Assembly: GCA_014281115.1 (NCBI GenBank)
Contig: JACONQ010000016.1
Coordinates: 1,488,001-1,552,000, forward strand
Length of the DNA stretch: 64,000 nt
Direction: 5' to 3'
Source of the DNA: Laburnicola sp. R22_1
Taxonomy: Eukaryota; Ascomycota; Dothideomycetes; Pleosporales; Didymosphaeriaceae
The notes under the pieces were generated by a model. That model searched no databases. It was given only the letters and a program-made list of their open reading frames with translations, and was not told where the DNA came from. Below, piece by piece: positions 1 to 10,058 of the stretch. Every line of letters starts with the position of its first letter. Positions within the stretch are counted from its first letter, which is position 1. Position numbers and translations under genes: made by a program.

Positions 1-1
1 G

Positions 2-382
2 AGAGACGGGAGGGTGGGGCGCGTGCAGAGGGTTGTTAGTGAGGAGGAGGGGAGGAGGGGGGAGGCTGGTGGTGGGGGTGTAGGATGGGGTGTAGATGGT
101 GAGGTAGGTGGTGCTGGGGCGGGGAAGAAGAGGGTGTGGAAGCACGAGAGGGATGTTAGAGATGGGGATGAGTTTTTGTGGGATGAGGGGAGGGGGCGGG
201 GGAGGGGTGTGGATGGGGATGGGGGGTTGTTTGCTCAGTTGGAGGAGGAGGATAGGAGGTGGGAGGCTAGCAGAGGGGGTGGTGGTGGCGGGGAGGTAGC
301 TGTTTGTCCTGTGTGTGGGGAATTTGAGGGGGATGAGAGGGCTGTTGCGGTTCATGTTGAGGGGCATTTTGGGGGGAATTGA
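2..382 (+). CDS. 3' end of a gene ending in a C2H2/UBZ-like zinc finger (partial)
   Basis: The frame is open from the left window edge to a TGA at 380-382 and has no ATG near its start, so this is the last exon or C-terminal part of a gene that begins outside the window. Most of it is low-complexity Gly/Arg/Glu sequence. The last 25 residues read CPVCGEFEGDERAVAVHVEG followed by HF, a C-x2-C-x12-H-x3-H pattern like a single C2H2 or ubiquitin-binding UBZ4-type finger. The composition is strongly G-rich, so part of the reading frame could be spurious, but the intact zinc ligands at the very end argue for coding. The stop lies about 20 bp upstream of a MITE. Function beyond zinc binding is not known. 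Confidence 0.5.
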   Translation, partial: RDGRVGRVQRVVSEEEGRRGEAGGGGVGWGVDGEVGGAGAGKKRVWKHERDVRDGDEFLWDEGRGRGRGVDGDGGLFAQLEEEDRRWEASRGGGGGGEVAVCPVCGEFEGDERAVAVHVEGHFGGN

Positions 383-406
383 GGCGTTGGAGTGGTGGGG
401 TGGATA

Positions 407-586
407 CTACCCCCATGAAATAATTCGTGTCCGATGCCAAGATGCTCCCAAAGTCCACATAGCTGCCTTTCTTTTATATAAGGAGTTACTTTTAGCTATA
501 TTAACTAAACTATAAATATAGTTTATATGCTGTATTTTTGGCTGTCTGGCTCTTAGCATTGGACACGAATTATTTTATGGAGGTGA
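407..586. mobile_element. 180-bp MITE with long inverted repeats and TA duplication
   Basis: The two ends are imperfect inverted repeats of about 35 bp. The left end contains AAATAATTCGTGTCCGATGC and the right end, read in reverse complement, contains AAATAATTCGTGTCCAATGC. Both are flanked by TA (405-406 and 587-588). The interior is AT-rich and has no coding capacity. Size, TIRs and TA duplication fit a non-autonomous Tc1/mariner-type MITE. Its TIRs do not match any other element in the window, so the mobilising transposase is not present here. Confidence 0.75.
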
Positions 587-1705
587 TACGGGTGTATATG
601 TTTATGTACGCGAGGTTGATATTTTGGTGTAAGTCATATATTTGTTGATGACGCATCACGGTGTAGACTCTTTGATAGCATCAAAGGGATGTATGTTGGT
701 TCAAAGATTTTGTCATTGGATTCGAGTTGACATACTGTCATGAAGTATTAAACTCCTAAAGCGGGAAACTTGGAGTCGGGACCATCGGAAAAGATGTCTC
801 TTGCTCCATGCATGCTATCATCTCCCCGTTCCAATACGGGTACTTTTCGAGACATTGGCCCTAACCACCATTCCATATGCTACCACCATCCTCGCCATTC
901 CTCCAGCCTCATCACCATTCACACCATCCATCCCACACCCCAATTCTCCCGCGTGTTACCCCACGATACTCCATACGTCCCCCAACCATCCCCATCCTTC
1001 ATCCAGCAGCTGCGCCGCACACGCGACGCCGACGCAGCGTTAATAATCATACCATAACTCAACATGCTAACTTTCCCCCCAGCCGCCCGCAACAACCCGA
1101 AAGCGATTGCCACTAGGTATATCGCACGTTTACGTTGCGGTGCCAATCAGAGCCCTCAACTATTGTCGTTAGTTCTGTGTAAACTGCAGAAAGGTAAGCG
1201 AGAGGGAACTTACAGCAAGACTTGAGCGTCGAAGCCCATGTGGTGACTGAGGCAAAGTTTGCGCACGCAGGAAAGGGTTGTTGAGGCGTATCGCGCTTGG
1301 CGCAGTCCGTGCGTATTGGTGGACGCGTCGTAAGGAAGGCACGCGTGTCAGTGAAAAGGAAGGCGCGAGGGTGGTGACGGTGATGGTGAGTCGTGACCGT
1401 TCACTGTACCTCTTGTTATCTTGAAGAGCACCAGACTATATGAGAGTCGTCAAGTGGTGTAAGGCTTTGCCATGCCTCATAGTTGCCACTTACTTCCGCT
1501 CGTTGTCATGGTAGAGTGGTTGGGTTGTAGAGGTATCACCGAAAGTGAAGCCCATCGCCCTGGATCTGATCTCAGAGAATTGATCATGCTCTCAACTAGT
1601 TATCTTCCTAGGTGGCTAGAGAGATGACTTATGAATGTGGGAAGGGAGTGAAGCGTCATTGGAGCTTGGTGGAGTAAAGGTCGTTGTTGAGGTGTTTGCT
1701 GACTA
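587..1705. other. Intergenic, no supported gene
   Basis: Short open frames occur on both strands but none has a convincing start, domain or splice pattern. The flank of the pogo element begins at its right edge. Confidence 0.5.
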
Positions 1706-3823
1706 CCGAGGCTCACCGTCCGACCAGCCCCACCACCCAACAGAGCCACCCACCACGACAACACCTTAACTTCAACACGCGATAACTCCACCAGTATGAG
1801 CCCAATCAAGGCTGCGCTTGCAGCTATTAGATCGCTAGAACCTAGAGAACAATTTAGCTATAGACAGATGGCGAGAGAGTATGGTTGTAACCGCGCAGCG
1901 CTCGCACAAAGACATAAGGGCGTCTCAATCTCACGCGCTACCTAGGCTCAAAACCAGCAAGCTCTCCATCCACAACAGGAGCAGGAGCTCCTACTCTATA
2001 TTAAACAGCTCACTAGCCGAGGCCTCCCACCTACACAAGCTATAATTGGAAATTTCGCCTCACAAATCGCGAGGAGAGAGCTTAGAGTAAACTGGGTTAA
2101 TCGCTTTGTCCACCGGTATCCTAACAAGCTCATCTCAAAATAGACGACGGGCATTGACAACAGTCGCCACAAGGCTGATTTAGGGAGGAAGTACAGCCTC
2201 TACTTCAACCTCCTACGCAAGAAGATTGAGCAGTATCACGTTGAGCCTCGTCACACATACAATATGGATGAGAAGGGCTTTATGCTTAGTGTTATAGGTC
2301 GCTCAAAGAGGATCTTTAGCAGAGCCTCGTACGAGGAGGGGAAGAGGAGGAGTACTATCCAGGATGGCTCGCGAGAGTGGATAACGCTGCTAGCCTGTAT
2401 CTGCGCTGATGGATCTTACCTTGAGCCCGCTCTCATCTATTAGTCAGCCTCAGGATCGATACAGGACTCCTGGCTACAGGCCCTCGATCATGCGACTCAT
2501 CAGGTTCGAATCTCCTCATCGCCCTCTAGCTAGACGAACAACGATATCGGCCTCGCGTAGCTTAAACAGGTGTTTGATCGCGGTACGAAGGCGAAGGCTC
2601 GATCTTCCTATCAATTGCTTATCCTAGATGGCCATAGATCTCACCTCACAATGGATTTTATTAAGTACTGTAATTAGAACAATATCCTCCTCGCTGTATA
2701 TCCTCCTTATTTAACCCATACGCTGCAGCCGCTCGATGTAGCTATATTCAAGCCTCTGTCCACAGCCTACTTAAAGGAGATCTCAGCCTTTATAGAAAGG
2801 AGCCAGGGCCTTTGCTCAATAAGCAAGAGGGATTTCTTCCCCCTCTTCTACTGAGCCTAGCAGGCCCCCTTTAAGGAAACGTCAATCCTAAAGGCCTTCG
2901 AGGCTACAGGCCTCTCACCCTTCCATCCTAAGGTTATACTACAGAGATTCAACACTAGCCTAAGCTCCTTAAGCGATAGCGAGTCCTCAGCCTTAAGTGC
3001 CTCAAACTGGAGGAAGACTGAAGGCCTACTGCGTCAGGTAGTCAAGGATCGAGGTGATAAACAAGCTTAAAAGCTAAGCCAGGCCTTCCACCAAATCTCA
3101 ACTTAAAAGACCCTCCTTAAGTATGAGGTCAAGGGCCTACGCAAGGCTCTAATCAACAAGAGAACGCGTAGGAAGCGAGGCAAGCCTCTCCTACTTAAGG
3201 AGCCTAAGGAGTATTAAGGTGGAGCTATATTTTGGTCTCCAAGGAAGGTGAAGGAGGCACGTAATCGCCAGCAGCTCTAGGAGCGCAAGGAGGAGCAGGT
3301 ACAACACCAAAAAGCTAAGACAAATAGGCTTTGTAAAGAGACAAGACAGGCAAAGGCGAAGGAGAAGGAAATAAGGCGTTAGGCGAGGGCTGTAGCCAAT
3401 CTAGTAAAGGAGAAGGAGAAGGCAGAGAAGGCTGCTAAACAGGCCTCTAGGGCAGCTGCTCGCAGGACTGCAAAACAACTCCAACAAGCTCTTAAAACGT
3501 CTCAAAAGAGTAAGAAGCGCAACCTTAAGGCTCCTATAAAAGCTACTCCTAGAAAGAGATCTATCGCGAGGCCTGCAGCTGGTGGGGAGGCTTATAAGGC
3601 TGTTATAGCTCAACCAGCTTCTACCTCGCGCAAAGGGCGCGCGATTAAAACTCCAACACAATTTCTATAGCTATATATATTAATCAATACCTATAGATAT
3701 TACCACTAAAAAATATCGCGATAATAACTATTATGTGAGGCTCTACAGCCTCAAGTTGCAGAGCTGTTTTGGTGTTCAGGTGGCTCTGTTGGGTGGTGGG
3801 GCTGGTCGGACGGTGAGCCTCGG
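1706..3823 (+). mobile_element. Pogo/Fot1-type DNA transposon, RIP-damaged
   Basis: This 2118-bp element has perfect 45-bp terminal inverted repeats (1706-1750 and 3779-3823) that start CCGAGGCTCACCGTCC. It is flanked by a TA target duplication at 1704-1705 and 3824-3825. It carries one transposase reading frame with nonsense codons but no indels. TA duplication and a DDE transposase with an N-terminal helix-turn-helix are known for the pogo/Fot1 family. The stretch just inside the right TIR resembles that of the second pogo element at 10059-12188 although the TIRs differ. Perfect TIRs indicate a fairly recent insertion. Confidence 0.93.
1796..3670 (+). pseudogene. Pogo/Fot1 transposase with about 13 in-frame stops
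   Basis: One frame of 625 codons runs from ATG 1796 to TAG 3668-3670 without any frameshift. It shows, in order, a psq-like HTH near the N-terminus (FSYRQMAREYG), a CENP-B-like second DNA-binding region, the DDE core with NMDEKGF and ILDGHRSHL, the PPYLTHTLQPLDVAIF block, and a Lys/Arg-rich tail. About 13 codons are stops, mostly TAG with some TAA and one TGA. Conserved Trp (TGG) and Gln (CAG/CAA) positions appear as TAG or TAA, for example in the expected SGWTNND block, where two adjacent G-to-A changes are visible. This is what CpA-to-TpA mutation on either strand would give. It cannot make an active transposase. Confidence 0.9.
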
Positions 3824-4715
3824 TAACCGTCGCCAACGGCAACCGCCCAAATCCGCCCAAATCCTCTCTGCGTATTCTTTTCCTCTCATCTCACTGCTTA
3901 CTCTCCATTCTCACTTCATCGCCTCAGGGAAGCCTCTAGCAGACTGCTGTCTGACTCGAATTCTGAACCGAACTCTGAACCGAATTCTGAACCAGTGTGA
4001 GCAAAGCTTCGTGGTCTTGCGGCGATCGTGAGTGACGTTGGCACGCTCAAATGGGGCCAAAACGCATCTGAAGCGATCGCGCACATGTTACAGTTGTTCT
4101 CGACCGCAAAAAATCCCTCTACATGATAATGCACCAAGTTGCCACCAACTACACTTTGTTGCAACCAGATTCAACGTTCGACTATCAGCGCCAAGGTGTC
4201 TTATAGCGAGTTACAGCGCGCAGGTAGACTCGCGTCGCCGCGTCATCCACACAAAGGCAACGACGCCATCTTAAAAGCAATCATGGGATGCTAACCTTAT
4301 ATCGGAATGAAAATAGGTGTTCCGAGTTTCATTCTCCGTCCTCCACGGTCTGGATGGGCCGATCAAACGCCAAGCCGTTTCCCATACTCTGCGACCGATC
4401 CGCTACACGAAAATCTCCACCTTACTCTAAACAAAATGCTCCCATTGCACAGTCAGGTCGGACCACCCTCTAGTCTCTTTCAAGGTTGCCAAGCTGTTCT
4501 GTATGCATTGCGCAACGCGGGCTTCACGGACAAGTATTTTATGGCCATGGTGCTTCTCACAAGCTTCTCTTGGAACCATTGACTTCGTTACTTCGACTTT
4601 CTTGTTTGTTATTTGTGAAGCTTGACGCTTCCATTTCTTTTTCGTCACCTTCATTCAATTCTTGAATCTGCAGGACAGCTTTCGATAGATTATAATCTTG
4701 TTTATCTCTCCCACG
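3824..4715. other. Intergenic with a 3 x 12-bp tandem repeat
   Basis: No supported gene. A small tandem repeat of CGAATTCTGAAC, with one variant copy, lies at 3957-3992. The last few hundred bases are presumably the promoter and 5' leader of the secreted repeat protein that follows. Confidence 0.5.
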
Positions 4716-5944
4716 ATGAAGTTCACTTCGGAGCTGGCTATTGCCATTCTCGCTTCGGCTAACATTGCGGTTGCCGATGCTCCATCCCGAAGATATACGG
4801 TCAGTCACGGCTTGTGGTCAGCTAACCGTTACCTCCACTAACCTTGCCTCAGGGGTCACTCTCAACACGAGCTAATCATGCCTCACTCGCTGCTCGTCAG
4901 CTCGAGATCGGAGGTCTTAAGCTTGGCGGAGGTAACGAAGCGGAGGGAGCAGCCGAAGGACAGGCTCAAGGAGGAAATGGTGGTCTGACTATTGGTGGGT
5001 TGACGCTCGGTGGTCCAAATGGTGGCATCTCAGGCAACGGCATTAACCTTGGCGGGGGACAAGGCCAAGGCCAACAAGAAGGCCAACAAGAAGGCCAACA
5101 AGAAGGCCAACAAGAAGGCCAACAAGAAGGCCAACAAGAAGGCCAACAAGAAGGCCAACAAGAAGGCCAACAAGAAGGCCAACAAGAAGGCCAACAAGAA
5201 GGTCAACAAGGCCAAGCTCAGGAAGGCCAGGGACAGGTCGAAGAAGGAGGCGCTGCGGGCAGGAACGGTACAGATCAGGGTGAAGGCCAGGGCCAGGTTG
5301 AAGAAGGAGGCGCTGCAGGCAGGAAGGGTACAGCCGCTGCTGAGCCCAAGCAGCCGGTTGAAGGCGTCACGCCCACGGAAGAACAACCAGCCGAAGAATC
5401 TCAAGCCGCTGGTGAGATTGAGCAGCCGGCAGAGAGCGCAACGCCCATTGAAGGACAACCAGCCGAGGGGTCTCAAGCAGCCGGTGAGACTGAGCAGCCG
5501 GCAGAGAGTGCAACGCCCACCGAAGGACGACCAGCCGAAGAGTCTCAAGGCCCCGAAATTGAGACGCCAACAGAGGGTGCGAACGCAACTGAGACAGAAT
5601 CGGCAAAAGCATCGGAAGCACCTGTTGCAGGAGAGGCACCCACTGGAGCTGGTGCTGGAACTGAGAACCAGCCAGGTCGCGCTGAGGGTGAAACCGCAGC
5701 AGCCGAAGCTAAGGGCGAGGCTGCTGGTGAAGAGAAATCGAACGGCGTCAAGGCTACGGAAGAATCAGAGCGTTTCTCTGAAGGGTTTGGAGTCACACTT
5801 AATCCGGACGGTAGTACTGCGAACCTTGGTGGCAACTTGGGTATCACATCAGGTTCAGATGGTAGCAAGTCTGTTGGTGGAGAGAATGGGATCAACATTG
5901 CGGCGAACGGTGAGGCTACGATTGCGGGTAATGAGACGGAGTAG
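4716..5944 (+). CDS. Secreted Gly/Gln/Glu-rich tandem-repeat protein
   Basis: Two exons, 4716-4799 and 4853-5944, join in phase across a 53-bp GTCAGT...CAG intron and give 391 residues. Residues 1-21 form a clear signal peptide (MKFTSELAIAILASANIAVA), so the product is expected to be secreted or cell-wall located. After a glycine-rich part (GGLTIGGLTLGG) comes a run of 11 exact QQEG units, then about three imperfect repeats of roughly 26 residues rich in Pro, Ala and Glu (QPAEESQAAGE type), and a C-terminal part with GSTANLGGNLG-like motifs. There are almost no cysteines or hydrophobic residues, so it is probably disordered. I recognise no family. A wall protein or effector-like protein is possible but unproven. 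Confidence 0.75.
5069..5200 (+). repeat. 12-bp minisatellite, 11 copies, inside a coding region
   Basis: Eleven identical copies of GGCCAACAAGAA encode the QQEG run of the secreted protein, followed by one degenerate copy. The unit is a multiple of three, so copy-number change would keep the reading frame. Confidence 0.95.
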
Positions 5945-6433
5945 GTTTTGATGCATGGAACCTAACATGTTATCATCAAGAACCGTAAAAAGTCAGCTAG
6001 AGTTCTAGAAGCTCTAATAGATGCACGTTTTGGTGCGCACATGCAGGTTAGTGTCCGTAAGATAAGCTGGTAGAACCGTTCGGTATTGTGAAGCCAAAAT
6101 CAGCTTGCAGTGCAAGATCACGAATACATGTTCTCAATATGGATCGTGAAAAAATCGTACTGTGTACGCTGTACATCCTATTATGCAAAGAGGTACTTTT
6201 TACCAAGCGGGAACACTGGATCACGTGATGCTGACGTATCTATGGATCCATGGATCGACTTCGATATTGAGTTTAGCGTGAAACGAGCCATCGTGGGCAC
6301 ACTGCACACGATATCACTTCCTCCTGTTTAGCCTGACTTTGCATTCAACTACCACAATGGACTGCAAATTCTTGACTTTTATTGTTGAGAAAGAGAATCC
6401 TTATGGCTTTGATTACGGTTTATGTATGTGAGA
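5945..6433. other. Intergenic between convergent genes
   Basis: No supported gene. This is the 3' flank of both the secreted repeat protein (+) and the GT2-like gene (-). Confidence 0.5.
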
Positions 6434-9329
6434 TTATATTAACAAGTAATATATAGTATTAGAAGGCAGCATCAACAACCCAACAACCCAGATCCACCGT
6501 GTCACACTCACTCTGTCGTCCGAAAACACGCTGGACTGGTCGCTGCGTATGCTGGCCGCATTATGCAATGCACGATTATTCCGCCCTCGACTGCGCGCGA
6601 AGTCAACTACATCCATGCCCTCCGGTAACCTCCCGGCTAGGGTACTCCCCTTGGAATCAGAGTCGTAATTCGGTTGATGTAGAGGCGCCTCTGAGTGCAA
6701 ATCTGAGGCCATCCTGTTATGTGTGAGAGCTGTCCTCTCGCTTTCTTCGGCCTGCACTGGTAGTACGCCAACCGTGCGCACAGTGAGCCTCCGACCGAGT
6801 CCAGTCTGCGCTGATACTGCGCTCTCCTCTAACCTTTCGACAACCTCAACCGCCTTCTCGTCTTCGATCACCTTGGGATGTCGCCTAGCGAAGTATCGAG
6901 CGTATTTATATAGTGACCTAACAATGTGTAAGTAGAGCCCCCCAATCAATATGGCATGTGAGACTTACCAATAACAGCTCGCGACATTGACGACTGTCAG
7001 AACGATCTTATAAGGCAGGTAGTAGATGTACACGGTGAACCAGCCAATCCGTTCGTTCTTTCGTCGAAGATGGATCTCGTTGAAGATTATGGTGTTGATC
7101 AGGTACATGGCGATCGTGGAAGCGAGCAAGATTCCGCAAAACGAAGGTCGAACGTAGAAGGATATGGGCAAGACGAAAGGCGTGAAAAGATAGAGCAGCG
7201 TCTCATATACCTGATCAAATCAGCTTTCGGATAATTTTGTGAAGATTACGGCGCACTCACCTCTTGGAATACGAAAAGCTTGGCTCCTATCTCCCACCAG
7301 CCGAGCTTCCAGCTGCCGAAAATATATGCCATGTTGTACCACATGCCGTTTACGAAGAAGAAGTTCCAACGTTTGAAACGCTGGCTGAAGATGGTCATCT
7401 CGCCAAACCCACCCCGCGAGCCGCCGCTAGAAAAGAAAACAGAAGTGGGGGTTTCGGTTTCCACGAATGTGCTGGAGCACATTTTGATCCTGCACCCGAG
7501 CTTTCGAGCAACATGACCGAAGAACCAATCCTCTGAGACGCTAAAACCAGGATGTTCGTGGAATGTCTTCACCAGAAGCTGACGATCCCATAGCGAGATG
7601 GCACCGTGCGGGAAGGTGGCTGACCCAATGCGGCCTGCAAAGTCGCGCTGAATCCCACTGAGCTTGTACTAGAGATCCTGCGCTTGCTGGCAGTAGTTTC
7701 CTTTGGAGGAATTGGGACCAACACTCTTGATTGTGTACCCGATACACATGACGTTACCCTTCAACCGGTCCGTGACTACCGGAAAGTTCGACGGCAATGC
7801 GCAATCGTCATCAATGAGTAAGACGTTCTTGAAAGCTTTCGCTGCATAGCAACCCACATACTGGGCGACAATTTTCGAACCTACTGGCGACCAGAGGTGA
7901 TTCACCCCATACGGACGACAAAATTCTTCGGTGTTATCGAGTGGCTCTGGACTGTTTCCGTTGGCAAGGACGAAGATATGCGACGGTGGGAAGATCTGGA
8001 GGGCTGCTTCGAGCGTCGCAGCGATGAGGCTGGCAGATTTGTAGCAAGGAATCAAGAGCGCGGTATCGTGCACATTCGGCTGAATCTTCGTTTCGGTCGT
8101 CATCTCAACGGGCGGTGGATCATCCTCGAACACTATGAGAAGAGGTGCGAACGCGTAGCTATTTGGCACATCAGCGACTAGAACCACGACGGCGAGACAT
8201 AGACGACTTACAAGAGAGCGATGCCGAGCGTGATGCTGAATCCACCGGCGAAAACGAACTTGTTGGCCACCACCCAATACAACCACCAGACAGCTCCGTT
8301 CCATAGCGGTATACCGATCAGGACGAAGTAAATGAAAAGTAAGAGGAATATATATATGCCATACTCAAACGCCAGCTGGGCCCACTTGTTTCGCTGCATC
8401 TGCTGCCCACGTTTTTTCGCTTGCTCGAAGGTTCTTCGCACGCTAGTCATCCGATTAACGCCGGCGGCATTGATGGTGAGCTTCCTTTGCAGAGTCTCCG
8501 GCACGATGGCATCTACGATGCTTCCTAGGGTTCCCCTCCTTGATTGTGCTTCCTGTGGAACATGGATACTTTCAGGTTCCGATGTGGGCAACTAGGAATA
8601 GTGACGCGCCGCCGAGGTAGCAGATGAATGATCTGTTCCTTCAGTTGTTGTGAGAGAGGGACTTCTCGATTGAAATGGATTGGTCGCCTCCTCGGACGGA
8701 TAGTCGTGAGATACATCGCCATGGCGATCCCCGAAGGGATTTGAGAACGGTCTTGCGTCGAAATCATAAGCTCTGTGCTGTTCAATCGCCGGTTCTGGCG
8801 TTCTAGATCTTGGAGTGAGGACTTTGGGACTCACGGCCAAGTCCTCCTGATCGCCGGGGGTGTAAGAGAGCCTCCAACTCCGTCGTGCGGGTATTGTCTC
8901 AGGGGTTTTCGAGTTTTGGCGTTCCTCGTCGTTCCAAGCAACACCCCGTGCATGTCGGGTTTCGTTCGCCGCTCGAGTGGAACCTGCTCGGGACGTTCGT
9001 GCTGGTGACAGTGTGCGAGATGATCTTGCACTCGGCAATGTCGATGATCTGTACACTGGAGCCGGTCGAGTGATTCCTGGTGGAAGTGCTGAGAAATTTC
9101 CGAAGACAGGGTGGTCCCTTATGCTCGTTTTCCGTTGTGGCTCCCAATTGCCCGTATCGGCTTCGTCTCGTTCCGCGACCGCAGATTGGATAAGATGACT
9201 AGGAATAACCACATTTACGCCAGCCAACGAGTTTCGAGAACCAATGTGAGCAGTCGGATGGTGCCCTTTTTCGGTAAAATATTCATCATGACCCACGGTT
9301 CGGTGTGGGGGTTGCGGCACAAGCATCAT
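6434..9329 (-). pseudogene. GT2 polysaccharide synthase-like glycosyltransferase with two in-frame TAG codons
   Basis: Exons 9329-8212, 8158-7261, 7210-6969 and 6917-6434, with introns of 50-53 bp, sum to 914 codons. A Ser/Thr/Pro-rich N-terminus precedes membrane segments near residues 320-390. The GT-A domain follows (TALLIPCYKS ~405), with LIDDDC ~489, SEDWFFG ~581 and the processive-type QRFKRW at ~632-637, and then C-terminal membrane helices. This layout is that of membrane GT2 synthases (chitin or hyaluronan synthase-like) that extrude wall polysaccharide. In-frame TAG codons sit at codon 246 (8592-8594) and codon 536 (7669-7671), the second inside the catalytic domain. Both could derive from CAG by one C-to-T change. 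A 122-bp in-phase intron could remove the first stop, but not the second. The gene sits between two RIP-damaged pogo elements. Probably inactive. Confidence 0.8.
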
Positions 9330-10058
9330 ATCGGTTCGAAGTCCGATCGAACAAGAAGAGCGACGCGGCAGAAGATTGATGACCTAACACCTTTGCAGAG
9401 GTGAGAGTGTTTAAGAATTATAGCCTCCAACGGGCTTGAGCTCATAGTCATTCTACTTAAAAGGCTTCCGTCAACGATATTTCCCCTGTCAGTCACTATG
9501 GCGGTGGCGATCGGTGGCACGAATGGTGTCAGTAGTGACTTGTTTTCAGCCGCTTACACCGGCCGAGATACTCTTCGCCGACTTATGCGTGCGGGAGAGT
9601 TCGAATCGATGCTAGTGAACAGAAGGCGTTACACCCATGTGCACATCATCAACTAGTCCGAACGAGTCAGCGTCCATGACGCTTTTCTTGGGGCACTGGA
9701 AGTCCAACCGTCACTTTAGCCTCCCTCCCTCGGGTAAATCTAAACCATTCTCGCCCCTTGGCCGATACGAAAAAGGAACCTTGGAACATTCTGGAAATCA
9801 TGATGCAGAGCCCAAATGTCAAAAGAGTGGGAAATCTGTGTTCTCAACATCGGCGATGCAACATGCATCTGCTAGGGGCCACACGCTCCATGAAGCTAAT
9901 AATATACAGGAGCATCCCGGTCTACTCTCCTGCATCACGGACGCAGGGAATATAGGGTTGTTAAGTAACGAGCATCCGCGCTCAAACCCGGATCGGAACG
10001 CTGATGCTTATTTTACTGCGCAGCTTCGTTCAGCTCACTAAATTAGCGACAGACCGTA
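9330..10058. other. Intergenic, upstream of the GT2-like gene
   Basis: No supported gene. It probably holds the promoter of the minus-strand GT2-like gene and the target region of the second pogo element. Confidence 0.45.

Noticed and set aside
770..1146. Open frames on both strands, one with a signal-peptide-like N-terminus
   Set aside because: The minus-strand frame has no ATG at its start and no domain, and the plus-strand frame is low-complexity. No splice structure supports either.
2500..2520. tRNA B-box-like GGTTCGAATC
   Set aside because: It falls inside the pogo transposase frame and no acceptor or anticodon stem can be folded around it.
5010..5951. Long alternative frames (KKAN repeats, antisense FLLA repeats) through the minisatellite
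   Set aside because: They are shadows of the 12-bp repeat in other frames. The signal peptide exon splices only into the QQEG frame.
8592..8715. 122-bp intron removing the first TAG of the GT2-like gene
   Set aside because: A GTATCT donor and CCTAG acceptor exist in phase, but the removed part reads like the coding Ser/Thr-rich linker and the second TAG would remain. Kept only as an alternative.
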